From the NCBI RefSeq assembly GCF_001411555.2, contig NC_049901.1:14175190-14239189 (forward strand): a DNA stretch of 64,000 nucleotides. Reading direction: 5' to 3'. The DNA comes from Juglans regia (taxonomy: Eukaryota; Streptophyta; Magnoliopsida; Fagales; Juglandaceae). Positions 36,101 through 48,407 of the stretch are shown piece by piece. Under the pieces are notes generated by a model. That model was not told the origin of the DNA, did not search any database, and worked only from the letters and a program-made list of their open reading frames with translations. Position 1 is the first letter of the stretch. Every line of letters begins with the position of its first letter. The translations under genes were made by a program, and so were the position numbers.

Positions 36101-36296
36101 ACCGATTTGAATAGTCAGCCTCTATTTATGTGGATGAGTGTTTATTAGATTACAACGAGGAAGTCCTATCCAAATTTGGCATTCAAAAATTCTTCTAAAT
36201 GTTTTTTAAAGCAGGGTATATGGTAACACTATACTTGTTTCTCCTTGTGCAGATTTTCTTGTCGATGCCTTAGACTATTCCATGTCAAGGTTGTAA
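33112..36296 (+). CDS. AGT2: alanine:glyoxylate aminotransferase 2-like, mitochondrial
   Basis: Intact nine-exon gene: 33112-33357, 33543-33773, 33880-34050, 34604-34747, 34838-35017, 35109-35334, 35734-35847, 35983-36069, 36253-36296 (TAA). All introns are GT...AG and the frame is kept (480 residues). It is a class-III PLP aminotransferase of the AGXT2 family, converting alanine and glyoxylate to pyruvate and glycine. The N-terminus ([16 protein letters not shown]) is basic and serine-rich, like a mitochondrial presequence, with ten alanines (27-36). The fold is shown by [43 protein letters not shown] and IVTMAK/GIGNG; Lys324, last codon of exon 5, is the PLP lysine. [11 protein letters not shown] and GNVFRIKPP near the end are typical. 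It is closest in my recollection to Arabidopsis AGT2 (At4g39660) rather than PYD4, a judgement without alignment. Confidence 0.95.
33188..33219 (+). repeat. GCN repeat encoding a poly-alanine run in the AGT2 presequence
   Basis: Consecutive GCT/GCC codons give ten alanines at residues 27-36, within the putative transit peptide. Trinucleotide repeats in presequences often vary in length between alleles. Confidence 0.8.
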
Positions 36297-36881
36297 GTAT
36301 ACACCATACATCTGCAGGAGCTCAGATGCTAATTATGTACTCTATGAAGAACTTATTTTCAATAATATGAAGTGAAAACTTTAGATTTCTGAGCTCGCTC
36401 TACCATAGGAAAAAAATATCTTGCTTTCCATGTTTTGTCAAGATGTGTCATAAACCATGCGCCTAGAACCCTGCGGGCCTGTGGATACCTGGAATAAAAT
36501 GCCTCATTACCCTGAAAATCTTGGCATTGTTCATCGTGCAAGAAAATAAAGTCTTTAATTTCAATAAAATAATTATCAGCCTCTTGGAGTTCAGGAAAGA
36601 AAAAGAAATTATCCTCTTCTCGTCCTCTACCTTAACAATGGTGCTGTGGGACAGTGGAGATGGTCTATAAAGAAGGCAGCCATTTAGAAGGATTTTTTCC
36701 AGAAAAATTATGCCGAACGCCACATTTTATAGCGAGGATAAAAGCAAAAACAAAAGGCAGAAGACATTCAGGGATAACCGCTCGGTTCTTGGGTCAATTG
36801 CAACAAGGGCGAGTAGTCTCTGTGATTATGGTTTAATTGCAATTACTAGCTTCCAGAGCAGGTTCATGTAATTGCAGTATG
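36297..36881. other. AGT2 downstream region
   Basis: Probable 3' UTR and flanking DNA; no poly(A) site was fixed. Frames here look accidental. Confidence 0.5.
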
Positions 36882-36933
36882 TGAATATTAATTTATTTAT
36901 TTTTTTTGATAAGTAATGAATATTAATTTATTT
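36882..36933 (-). mobile_element. micro-insertion of a retroposon tail with 17-bp target duplication
   Basis: TGAATATTAATTTATTT occurs at 36882-36898 and 36917-36933. The 18 bases between are a T run then GATAAGTAA, i.e. TTACTTATC plus oligo(A) on the minus strand, matching the insertion at 3906-3922. Adjacent AT-rich DNA makes part of the duplication less distinctive. Confidence 0.6.
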
Positions 36934-36934
36934 T

Positions 36935-38581
36935 TGTAACGATTCGGCTCAATCATTCTAAGGTCAGTATATTAATAATTTTTATTAGGTTTAAATTATA
37001 TTTAATGAGCTATATTAGATAAGTTTACGAATAATAAATTATTGAAGTTGATTGGGAGTTTTAATTATACTCAATAACTAGGTTCAATCTTATTTATTAT
37101 TTATTAAAGGAGTTAGACTCTTTTTAGAATTTAAAAATTGGTCATTAGAAATTTATTTCAATTTAAAATCATCACTGATTGAAGTTCCCTATGTAGTCTC
37201 AGTCACTGTCAATTCTATATTGAATGAACTATTAGATCATATTTTTAAATTCAAACTCTTTTTAAATGATCACAAGTGAGTGTTCAGCAGATTAGTGTCA
37301 CTATATGTATCAACTGAGTCTAACTCAAATTGGTCGTTACAATCTCTCAAATCTCTTTATAAATATATCCATTCTGCGTGTTATTTGAAAAAAAACAGCC
37401 ATAAACCTCCTAGTTCAGCATCATGGTCCATTTTGTGTTAAAAATTTTAGGAAGCAACACTATAAGGTAAGTAACTTGATCATAAATTAAGATTAACATA
37501 CGTTAGCTAATTATATATATTATTATTAAAGCCAGTTCTTTCGAAGCTAGTGTTTACGTATAATGCATGTTATGATATTTACAAGCACGGCATTCATCAT
37601 GTTTCATTCCGCATATTATAGTTATATATGTAGAGCTGTACAAAATTTTGAGAATTCCGACTCCGCTCCGATTTCAACTCCAATGGAGTCGGAGTTCGGA
37701 GTAGCTTCGAATAGGGAGTCAGTCGGAGTTCGGAGTCGGAGTCAAAGTCAAAGTAAAAATTCCGCTCCGACTCCTGTTAGAGTCAGAGCTCAGCCCTATA
37801 TGTATGTATTATGCATCTCATGCATTTCACGTTGCACAAGACACATAAGTTTTCATAAGATCAAGTCTAAGATAAGCTCATAATAATTAATCAGATGGTC
37901 ATTCAGATGCATGGTATCAATGTAGTTTCAGGGTGGGCGTGCAAGCCACAAACTCACCATAGTATGCAAGAGTATTGCACAATCGGCTTCATTTGCTGCA
38001 GCAGGGGAAATTAGTGCACAATCTTGCACACCTGGTTAAGTGTGTTGGCCAGCCAGATGAGTCAGATTAATCAGTTAATTCAGATAAATCAGTCGTGTAT
38101 AACATAAACATCAGTATGATCAGTCATGATTTTAAGTTATCAGCATGAAAGATTTAATGAAAAATCTTATGTTAAGTAAGTTTATGTTATGATGGATTTT
38201 TTATTGAGTGATCAACTCATTTTAGTTTTTTTTTTTAATGTTTTTAAACCACCCAAGGTCAGGATAATTATGACGATAGAGATACAGGACGACACTTAGT
38301 CCAGAGAGGCATAACAGGAGGCTAGATCATGTACAGAGATTTAAAGTTATGATTTTTATGACGTGAGTTTTGAGAAATTTTAATAAATGTTTATGTTCAC
38401 TCTTTTATGATCTCAGTATTTTAATAAATAATTATTTTATTTATAGAATCTTTGTACATGACGCTTATTTTAAAATTAAAAAATATATATATATTTAAGT
38501 TAAGATTAAGTAATAACACTCCAAATCTTAAAAATTTTTAAAATTAATTTTATTACTAAACGTGAGGAGCGGAGTGTTACT
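36935..38581 (+). mobile_element. probable solo LTR (TGTAACGATTCGGC...)
   Basis: Starts TGTAACGATTCGGCTC and ends GAGTGTTACT, with 5-bp flanks ATTTT (36930-36934) and GTTTT (38582-38586) agreeing at four of five bases. The last base is T where CA/ACA is expected. There is no internal domain or second LTR. The (GGAGTC)n element at about 37632-37800 lies inside, so it inserted later. Confidence 0.6.
37632..37800. mobile_element. small element built from (GGAGTC)n hexamers
   Basis: Begins TAGAGCTGTACAAAATTTTG and ends near AGAGCTCAGCCCTATA. The interior is degenerate GGAGTC/GACTCC repeats on both strands (CCGACTCCGCTCCG, GGAGTCGGAGTTCGGAG). Ends resemble TAGGGNTGTA, the end form of the element at 31151. 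The frame through it reads SVGVRSRSQSQSKNS, a by-product of the repeat. Confidence 0.6.
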
Positions 38582-38586
38582 GTTTT

Positions 38587-39494
38587 TGTCCATCCCTTTA
38601 TTTCGGTCCGTATGCATGGAAGAGAATATTAATCTTAATCTTTTTATTTTTTTAAAGTGTTGACCGCAAATCATTCTTTATACTCTGTAGGTTCAAGAGT
38701 AGGATCCCCTGACCTGACAGGGAGGAATTACCTACTAACAAATTATAGTGGGGACACTGATTGTATAGTAACCTACATGAGATTGGAAGCCTCACTAGCA
38801 AATTACCCATATGGTCCTAAATTAATAACTGTATCCCTGTGGAAATGAAATGATTTTAGCAAGTACTCTATGTCATTAGCTAATACCAGAACAAAACAAG
38901 AATCTCAGCAGAAAAGATTTAACAAGTGGGATATTGGCTCTGATTAACCATTACATCAGTGGCTACTTAATTTCCTATTGGATATTAGGCTGCATTGTGT
39001 CAAGTATTCTTGACCATGAACCTGAAAATAGTTCAACCATTTAGACAAAATTTCTTTGTTTTCAAATTAGTGGCATTTGATACTACAACTCACAATCAAG
39101 TTCAGTTAAACTACATCAGTTCGTTACGATGAAAGACGTTCATTTCAAAGCACAAAGAAGGCTTTTACAGAGTGCGCACTTCTTTCGAGACCTCCACACA
39201 CAATACATCCAACAACAATATACATGACAAAGTTCCAACTCTAAAACTCAAATCTAAATCTTTGAATATATGAACTTTTGAGACAAGGTAACGTACAAGC
39301 AGTAAAAATTACCTTGATCACAAATTTCCCCTCGATAAAATGGCCATTTATATATACAAGTTCTCGATGGCTGGAGGCTGATTGAAAATTGTCAGCAACT
39401 TGGATCGTATCTTTATAACGACACTACTGAGAGGCAGGTATGCTGGCCAAGGCATGCCACTGATTTTGAGCTTATAGCATCTTCTATGGTGAGA
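38587..39494. other. convergent intergenic region and 3' UTR of the TGA gene
   Basis: Between AGT2 (plus strand) and the TGA gene (minus strand). The right part (about 39100-39494) probably holds the TGA 3' UTR. No other gene seen. Confidence 0.5.
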
Positions 39495-42037
39495 CTAAGC
39501 AGGCTCACGAGGGCGGGTAGCCCAAAGTGAGCTCAAAGCTCGAAGGCGTTGGAAGTACTCACCCAAGGCAAGCAGCCCTCGAGCTGCCTGGCGGATAGTC
39601 AGTATGTGTAACATCTGCTGCAGGGTTTCCTTCCGAACATGGTCAGCCTGTTCCAACAAAAGCACATTTCATCAGTGAATGTGGCATCAGATGTTCAGAA
39701 AGGTAATTGTGGTGGTACAACTTCCTATCAATGACAATCTGAAATCACAACCTGAATAATAAACAAACAGGTTGTTTTGATAACGAGTTCCTTCTCTATG
39801 ATGAGATGCTATGACTGCAACATATAGTTTAGAATGTTCTGAATTGCAGTAAAACTTCAATGTTAATCACTGCATAGAGATAATTATGTGATCACTCTAT
39901 GGAACCCAATCATATTTACTAACACTCAAGTTATGACCTATCATTATAAAAAAATTATTAATCAAATATATTGTTTGACGGTCCTTCCAAAGGATTTCGA
40001 GAGCTCTTTCTATCATCTTGTGCTCTATAGAGTAAACTAACCCAATTCTTGGTAATCTCCCACTCAATAACTTGAGTTAATATCAGAGCATTACAAACTT
40101 CCTACTGAAATTATTTTCCAATCCTCAAATGATCTACAGAAATATAATTTAAGAAAAATTTTGACAATTTCAAGAGATTTATGACAGTCTTCTAGTTTAG
40201 TTTCTTCTTTTTCCTGGGAAAGGGGTGGGGTGAGGATGCAAGATGATAGAAATTCTTAAAACTGGAGCCTCACTGCGGCTTGACATGGGAACACTGTTTG
40301 CTCTTTTAATTGCCTTTCTTATTTCAGGAGAAACTTTCTAAGAATTTATGTCATTCCTTCTTGATCGTAATCCAACAGATTAAAGAGATTCCAAAACAAT
40401 TTTGTATAATTGTATGCAAGATCCACCATTTATTTCAACCAAAACCTGTTAAACCTTAGATTTTTAATGATCAGAGCAACAGTGGACTATTCTTTTTCTT
40501 GGCAACCCTTATTGATGCAACGTGCTTCTATGGAAGTGAAAAAAAAGACAAGACAAATAGAAAATGATCACACCTTCCTCGAGATTTTGAAATTTAGCCG
40601 AGAACCATAAAAGGTTGATAGAAAGGAAAGCTGTAAACTTTTATGATAAATATCCCTTTAACATAAAACTTATCAATGAAGAAAATAATGTTATCTAAAC
40701 AAAATTAAGAAATGAATACATGAAACATGTAAGAATCTAGGACTTTGGTGCAAAGGTCAATGGTGAGTGGATGGGGGTAGGTTGAAATCTCACCCATAAA
40801 TGTAAAATATAAAAGAAACCTTTAATGGCAGGCACCACACTGCTTTACTGAATGAGGATTTGGCAAAAAAGGAAGGAATGTTAGAACACATCTCTCTATG
40901 CATTTTGCTTATATAGCCTTTTTAGGTTATGCAATATCTCTGGAAAATGATGGGATGGTTACGTGGACCATGATGGCTAAGTGAAAAATTCCTCCCATTT
41001 TTCTTTCAAGGTATTTGTCCTACTTATAGAATCCATTTATATAGAATCCAAATTGCTCTTATAATCGGTCAGAAGAAAGCATTTTCAGTCAGCAATGGGC
41101 AAATTATAAACTAATAGATTGCATTCTAGCCTTACTTACTTGACAAGGAAGAACTTTAGTGATCTTAATAGAGATTTCAGAGAAGAGACTGGTGCATAAA
41201 GAAAGCAACACAAAAATCAGCCACACTGTCAGAATTGGTTTGTCCATGAGAAAATGGAATGCATACCTGTCCCACAAAGGTCCTTAGAGCTTCCAACTTC
41301 TCCATCGCATTAGTCATCTGCCGGTTGCAACTTCCTTCACTCAGTTGACCAGCTGCTACAGTATCAGCCAGAGTTTGCTGGAGTCTCTCCATACCTTGCG
41401 AAAGAGCATCTTCCGCTTGCTGACATGAATGTTCAAGATTCAAAACATCCAAAGATTGTTGTTTCGTCATGGGGTTAAGCTGAGGCCCAAGCACCTGTAA
41501 CAAAATCAATACAAGAATTATTTCATATTTGATTATGTAATTACAGAATAATGGCATTAAAAGAAATGCCCGCAAATTCTTCAATAACATGGAGACGAAG
41601 CCCGAATTTAATACAAACTTGAGGTTGCCACCAGCCACGTTCAGTGCTTGGCCAGCCAAGATTTGCAGACATTATGCCTAGCCAACCCCGAACATGATTA
41701 ATCAGATTAATTTTTCTTTATGTTTATATCATATGCTGATGGTAGGTTACGAAATATGTGTAACAGTCCCAAGAGCCTTTAGTGTTACTGTGTATTGTTT
41801 AGAGTGTATGTCTCTGGGACAACAGTTGGGGGGAGGGGGGCATTAGCCCTAGTAGAATTAATCACATATGATAAGCTTCCCTTGTGTTAGTAATAGATGG
41901 CGATATTTTCCACTAAAATGCGCATATAGAGAGTTACAAACAAGCACAAAGTATACTATATAATAGCATATTCTATTCTTATGCATGCATGTACCTGTGC
42001 TTTTTTGTTCATTAAAATGTCAAACTTTTTCGGTTGC

Positions 42038-42075
<38 letters not shown>

Positions 42076-45000
42076 TGATTTCAAATTATGCACTTTTGAT
42101 CAGTAGAATTTATTAAACTTTTTATTTGAACTGAAACCCAGTTTACAGATCTAAAAGTGCACTTGGGTGATACAATTTCTACTCCAAGCTGTTCCTATGA
42201 ATTGAAATATGCATGAACCCCACATATTGATTGAAGATGATCAGTACATCACCTTAAGAAGCTGTGAAGGGCGAACCCCTCCAATCCACAAGAAGAAGCG
42301 CTCAGCTGATGTTTTCCACATGCCAGACATCATATAGAAGACATCAGCTTTTGTGGCAGTTGCTTTCATACGGAAAAGTTCAAAATAATGGTTCATGCCA
42401 CTTTCTACTAGCATTCGAAGCTCTATATCAGTTATATGAGCATTCAAAGCATTCCTCAAGTCACAAATCTGTCTATTTTGTTCTTCCATCCAGTGTCCAT
42501 ACTCCATCTCAAATGTAGTAATCCCTGCAGAATCCTTAGTGTTAGTTAATTCTAGAATACAATATATTGAAAAAATAAAGAAGGGGGCTGAGGGAAGGAT
42601 ACGAGAAGAAAAATAAACCCACAAGATATAAAACCACAAAGGATATCCTCAGCATGCAGAGAAATCATACATGAAGATGAATAGCTCATTAAGGAATTTG
42701 ACTCTGGTGTTACAACTACAATTCAACCTTCTGAAAGTTGTGTTTATGCACAGCATGAAGACATCATTTTTTGGTGGTGCACTAATGTGCATTGTGTGCA
42801 TGTGTGTAGTGATAAGTTATAAGAACATAATCTTTAATTTTAGTTTGGTAAATGAGAATGACTATTGTAACTTTCCCGGTGGTAAAGAAAGTTGAAACTA
42901 TCAAGGTTAAAAGGGAGAGCTGCAAGTATATGCAGAAAACAATCACAAGAAAGACAGATACATGGGTGTACTTGTTGCTTGAAACATTTACACTGGACAA
43001 GGTGCATGGAGGTAATATCGTTGTATGAGCTGCTTTGTTACCTTCTTTTTTCCACCAGATTTGGTTGGATATAAACATGTCGACCTCAATGGAAAATGCA
43101 TCCATCCAAATCATCCCACTTCCCTTTACCACCTAGCAACCATACAACAGAAATACCTCTTCCTCCCACCTTTTTCCCTTCTCAATTTTCTTCTTCCCTC
43201 CTCTATCCACCAAATGAAACATACTATAAAGGAAATAGCCACTTGTTACTAAGATTTCTCTATTCGCTAGCAAGAACTAGAATCCTAATAGCAAAACATG
43301 GAAGGCAGAACATTTGTTATGCTCAGAAACCTAATAAATTCACTTTATTCAGCAAAAAATGGAAAACAAAAAAGTTCACTTCCCACATCTCAATGCTCAT
43401 TGCATGAAGGACATAACACTAACATTCCAAAATGCAACATTTATCTTTTCTCCTAATAGTATCACTAGGAACTTAAAATCAAAAAGCACTTCAGTACCGA
43501 GCTGTATTCACCATCAAACACATCAGCTACCAACCAGTCTTAAAGACATGCAAAATAAACAACTCAGGAAAACATTGAGACTGAGAACATTAGATTCCAG
43601 GATAATAGATTTTGACATATGGAGTAACAAACCTGAGTTTACGGTTCCAGAGAACCCCAGATGACCGGCATCTAACCCACCACCTATATACAAGCCCTGC
43701 AGTAAAACATCAACTGCTTTTATATACTTCAGGGATGAAAAAAGTTGTGCTGATTAATAACAATACATCAATGCCTCAAAGATGACAAATAAAAGCTAAT
43801 CTTTGTCAAACCTGTTGTCGGGCACGCTCAAGCTCTTGCTCTAATTGAATAAGTTTCAAACGACTTGTTTCCAACTGCTGAACATAGGCCTGCAAAGCAA
43901 AACAAAAACTTATTATGTCAAACCATTTCTTGCACGAAAAATTCTTCTCATCAGCCACTATTCATTACCCCACACCCCATATCCTATGAAAAACACTCCC
44001 ACACCCTATTAAAAAGCTGTAGGTGTGGGGTGTGAGAATGAATAGTGGCTGATGAGTAGAATTCCTCTTTCTTGCACATATCTTGCATCGAAGGTCTCTA
44101 TCTCAGTGTGTATTCAACCTTCTTCCGCAAACGACTTTTACGAGCAGCCTCACGGTTTTGTGCAAGACGCCTTTGTACCTGCAAATTTTATGTGTAAATT
44201 TTTAAACCACAACAGTTGTCGGTGCTGTATTGAGTTAATCCTCGTAATTAAACATGATCAGTAGTATGCCAAGCTTATGGGTTGAAATCCTCAATCATGA
44301 GCATATACATATCTGTTTAGATTATCCATATCACACAACGTGTTACCTTCACAAATGAATTAGTGGCAAACAATGGATAAACCCAAGACATCATTCTCGA
44401 TAAATTTATATACAAAACACCAGATTTTCTTTCATATAAGCAGTCTAAACTGAAATATTTCACCAGTAGAAAGGCATTAAAGGTTATATATATTGACTGA
44501 AATTACTGCTAACTTCTTTAATAATTGTCGAAACAGCATATTATGAGAATATCAGTAAAGCATGCACCACAAAGAAATTAAAAAAAAAAAAAAAGGAAGA
44601 CAGAAATCTAGGATGCAAATAAAAGTTTCAGCGTTTGCAGGCTTCTAAGCAAGATACAATACATTCAAACAAACCATATGCACAAGAGCAAAGCTAAAAA
44701 TAAAAAAATAACAGGCATTAGAATGTGGCCAAGGGGGACTAAATCTAAACTAGCACCTCTTGGTGAAGTTCCTGGATGAAACCATTTTACCTGAAAGATT
44801 CCAGCCCTCCAATGCAAGGTATAAGAAAACCTAATTATCTTGTAAACCTTATATAATCACCCTCACCTTATCTGTGGGTTTAGTTGCTTCTTGGTCATAT
44901 TGGTTAGAAGGTCCCTCTGTTCCATGAGAAGCATCCTGTGACTAAAATACCATATAACAAAAATGAATAAGCTCAGGGAGAATTTGGCCCCAACTAACAA

Positions 45001-45182
45001 AACGCATAACCTTCAAACCTTTTCACCTGACTATCTAGTTTCACATCCTCCACGATCAAGGATGCAGACGCATTTAGATTACTGTTGCTTTTGAAGTTTT
45101 CTCCCCACATGCCAATCTGGTGGATAGGGTCATATACTCCTATCCTTCTTGAGGTGACAAACTGGGCTGATGGAGAGTTCAT
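39495..45182 (-). CDS. TGA1: bZIP transcription factor, TGA1/TGA4 group
   Basis: Intact eight-exon gene: 45182-45027, 44935-44867, 44178-44119, 43889-43812, 43696-43633, 42524-42253, 41494-41267, 39647-39495 (TAG), GT...AG throughout; 359 residues from MNSPSAQF. N-terminus with RRIGVYDPIHQIGMWGENFK, typical of TGA1/TGA4. Basic region with NREAARKSR (about 83-91) and a leucine zipper (about 98-121) bind TGACG elements as dimers. The DOG1 domain follows (about 145-340): FEMEYGHWMEEQNRQ, YFELFRMK, MSGMWKTSAERFFLWIGG, CQQAEDALSQG, ending RLRALSSLWATRPREPA. Such proteins control defence and nitrate responses and interact with NPR1. Leu251 replaces the first cysteine of the TGA1 redox pair; the second is kept (Cys257). 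An in-frame ATG at 45200 adds six residues, but CAG at about 45193 looks like a splice site, favouring 45182. Confidence 0.95.
42041..42072. repeat. (AT)n microsatellite in a TGA1 intron
   Basis: About 32 bases of AT in the intron between exons 6 and 7, transcribed with the gene. Confidence 0.95.
43926..44077. mobile_element. MITE in a TGA1 intron, 10-bp target duplication (Mutator-like)
   Basis: TTTCTTGCAC at 43926-43935 recurs perfectly at 44068-44077. The 132-bp insert (43936-44067) has inverted ends of about 45 bp: GAAAAATTCTTCTCATCAGC on the left versus GAGGAATTCTACTCATCAGC from the right, then CCACTATTCATT and CCCCACACC in both arms. A 9-10-bp duplication is typical of Mutator-like elements. 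It makes up most of the 229-bp intron between zipper and basic-region exons. Confidence 0.85.
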
Positions 45183-46436
45183 GCTCTTTACACTGATCAT
45201 AGAGGTAACTCAATGAGCCTTTGGCATCAACATGAAGGTAAGAAAGATAAATGCATAAATTAAACATAGAAAAGAAGCATATTTGATCTTATAAGCTTGA
45301 GATTTCCACTTTTAGTGCAAGAACTCGATATAAATCAAGAAAAGCAGATGTGAAATGGCTGATTAATAATATTGAATTCCAAACGACAAGGGCCCAAACA
45401 ATGTAATCCCCAGAAAACTTGAAGAATTAAACTTCTTTCCCAATTTTTGAAGCTCCTTGCAGTAGAAAATATAACTGTGCCAACAGTGAGATTCAGTTAC
45501 CCTTCATCTGGATGTTGAAATTTTTTTCGTTATGAAACGAGCTTGAAGTGCATACTAATCACACAATATAGCTCTTTACAACAGTGAGAGCTGCTGCTTG
45601 TGTCGGATGAGAACCAACTCGGGTAGGCATGCAAGAAAGGAATTAGAAGAAATCGAAATCAAACAATGGCCACCCTCTTGAAAGTGTCACCTCCAAAGCT
45701 TAAAAAAACCAGCGGAGAGGGCCAGCCAGGAAAATGCTCCTCTTAAAGCCTTTGCTATCAGGCCACAAAATACACACAAAGCAGAAGTTAGCTCTGCTTC
45801 AGGGACAAATTCAACTGCTTTTTGTCTTACTCCCGGGCTATAACAGATTCAATTCCAACAAACAAGATATGAAATTTTTATTTTTAAGGAAGCAAATTAG
45901 CAATGACCTATGAACTTTCATTTGAAAATACACCAGAACCTTCATGATACTTTGTCTTTGAACGAGAGATGCATAGGAACTGACAGATACATGAACTACG
46001 AGTGGTAAAGACACTGAAAGTGACCAATTAACTGTCTACGAAAGGAAATTTCCCAATCTCTTTCTTCCATTGAATACACGACTATACTATCTCCATCAAA
46101 ACCAATACACACTCATAAGGATCACTGATTCAAAAACTTCTAAACCATTAGAAGGGGAAAAAAGGTCTTCCGTTTTACGAAGTACTATAACAGCAATCAA
46201 AGGACCAATAAAAAGTCAAATAAAAACACAAGAGAACAGAACCTTTAAAAAACACTCAATAAAAGAGAATCAAACATTTCCTCACGCCAAGCTAAAACTA
46301 TTCTTGTTATTAACAACTAAACACCATAAAAACTCAAAGTCCAACTTTCTTTTTTTCTTTTCGTCACCCTTCCCGGCAACCAAACAGAGTCCAAGCATGG
46401 CCAATTTTTTCTTTTTTTTTAAAAAAAAAACCGAAC

Positions 46437-46600
46437 CTGGATGAAAGCCAAAGCTCAAATCCCAGCCCTGGGAGCACCAAAACCAAGCAGAAACCTCCTC
46501 CGCCCCAATCGAAGCCCTAGCTCTATCTCCTTCAAAACCCCAAGTCCCATCATCTTACAGCAGAATCGAATGAGAACAACGACAGCTTAAAAGCGACCTC
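46437..46600 (-). other. probable 5' UTR exon of the TGA gene
   Basis: On the minus strand the sequence from about 46600 to 46437 is richer in G and C than its flanks and ends CATCCAG/GTTCGG, a good splice donor. A long leader intron would then run to about 45193. Inferred from composition and splice sites; no transcript data. Confidence 0.45.
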
Positions 46601-48376
46601 CAAAACCATTTTTTTTTTAAATAATAATTTTAATTTTGAAAACACTGTTTGATCAAGAAATTAACAATTGCGTATATAAAATTATCACAATTATTGAATA
46701 AATAAATAAAAATATCCCCATTCAATATATAAAAATGCATAGTAGTATTTTATCATTTCTGTGTCATTGGTGAGCTACAGAGAGTCAAAGATTTGTTGCA
46801 TTTAAGCTAAGCGTCTTCGTCGTCGTAGTCATATTTCCACTACCACTAACGTGCGCACCAGATAGGCTCTTCCCGCTTAACCTGCGCACACCTGGTGGCG
46901 GGGTGTGTAGATGACGTCATTTTTGGCGGGGTCGTTATTCAGAGTCGAATTTGCTAACACACGCGCGGACCTCTCTCACGAATGAAATTTCTACGGTCAT
47001 TTCAAATCTTCGGATGCTCAGTCGTCATTTTCGTAAGGCACGTAATTGCACGCGCTATATTGCATGTTGGGGATTGGCGTCCTATCATTTGATTCTTCGA
47101 TTTGTTATTTATTTTTTATTTTTGTTGGGGGGAGAAGAAAACTAACGGCTATTGGATGGGGACCAGTCGGGAATTTTAGAAATTATGAAGGTCATAGAAT
47201 GTATATAAATTAATGAATAATATATGGGGTGGGTTGGGGCCAGTGCAGAGATATGTGGGGAAAGAATTGCAGATATTGACAAGTGAAACTCTCAACCTTA
47301 TTTTAATCACATGCAAATTGTTCACTTCAAAACATGAGGTACTGGGCCTGGGTCCCCACCCAGGGCCCACAACTAAATAAATAGTGGCACCATTTAGCAA
47401 CTAATAATTTTTAGCTTGAAAAATGAATGTCAAGTTGTATCTATTCTTTATATCCCTCCTTTTCAATTCTTACATATATATCTCTACTTCTCTTATATAT
47501 ATATATATGTATGTATGTATTATATATCTAAGCCTCTATATATGTTCATATGCAAGCATGCACCTTTCATCTAGATAACATGCATGTATAATATTATATA
47601 TATATATATATCATGCGATCAAGGGGTATAATCCATTTCCGTAACATGTGACACCACTTGTTATATCAACATGTAGAGTATTATTTAACAAAATAAGTGT
47701 GTGTGTATATATATATATATATTCATATGCATGAGTGTACGCCCGTAAGATAAATAGTCATGACTAACAGCTAATACGGTATTCCACATTAATAAAATTA
47801 TGGTGTACTGTCCTCCTTACAATATATATATATATATATATATAGACACTAATTGCTGATACAAGAGAACGCCTTTTAAAAGATTACGCATAGGATTGGA
47901 TCGAATTGGCTCATATAGAATAAATATTAAGGCACTTAAAAGCCCTCATGAGGTACTCTTTTATACAATAGATCATAAAATTATAAACAAAACAAAACCG
48001 TGAATTTAATATGAAAAGAAATATAATCATAGATCTAGAGAAGAATAGTGCACTACTGATATAATATTAATCTTAGAGCTAGCCGGACTACATTATTAAT
48101 GCTTATAACTTATCTTTAATTGGCCGAATGCTATATATATATATATCTATATATAAGATTCGAATAATTGCAATCAATGTAGCCCTAATTTTTATATATA
48201 TATAAATATATGTACGACTGACATAAGGTACAATTAAGTACTGAAAACATAGTACTGCTTTGTGAAAACGAATTAGGTTGAACTTTTCATCATTTCATGC
48301 AAATTGCAAACCCCAGCTTGCTTCTTCCTCAAAATTGCAATATTGGTTCATAAATTATGAAATAATACCGATCCTT

Positions 48377-48407
<31 letters not shown>

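Noticed and set aside
37563..37883. 106-codon frame with a serine/arginine-rich region, like an SR protein
   Set aside because: The SR-like part is the translation of (GGAGTC)n repeats; flanking residues show nothing conserved.
42782..43664. Several frames of 60-116 codons inside the TGA gene span
   Set aside because: All lie in one intron or antisense to it; none has a domain or coding-like composition.
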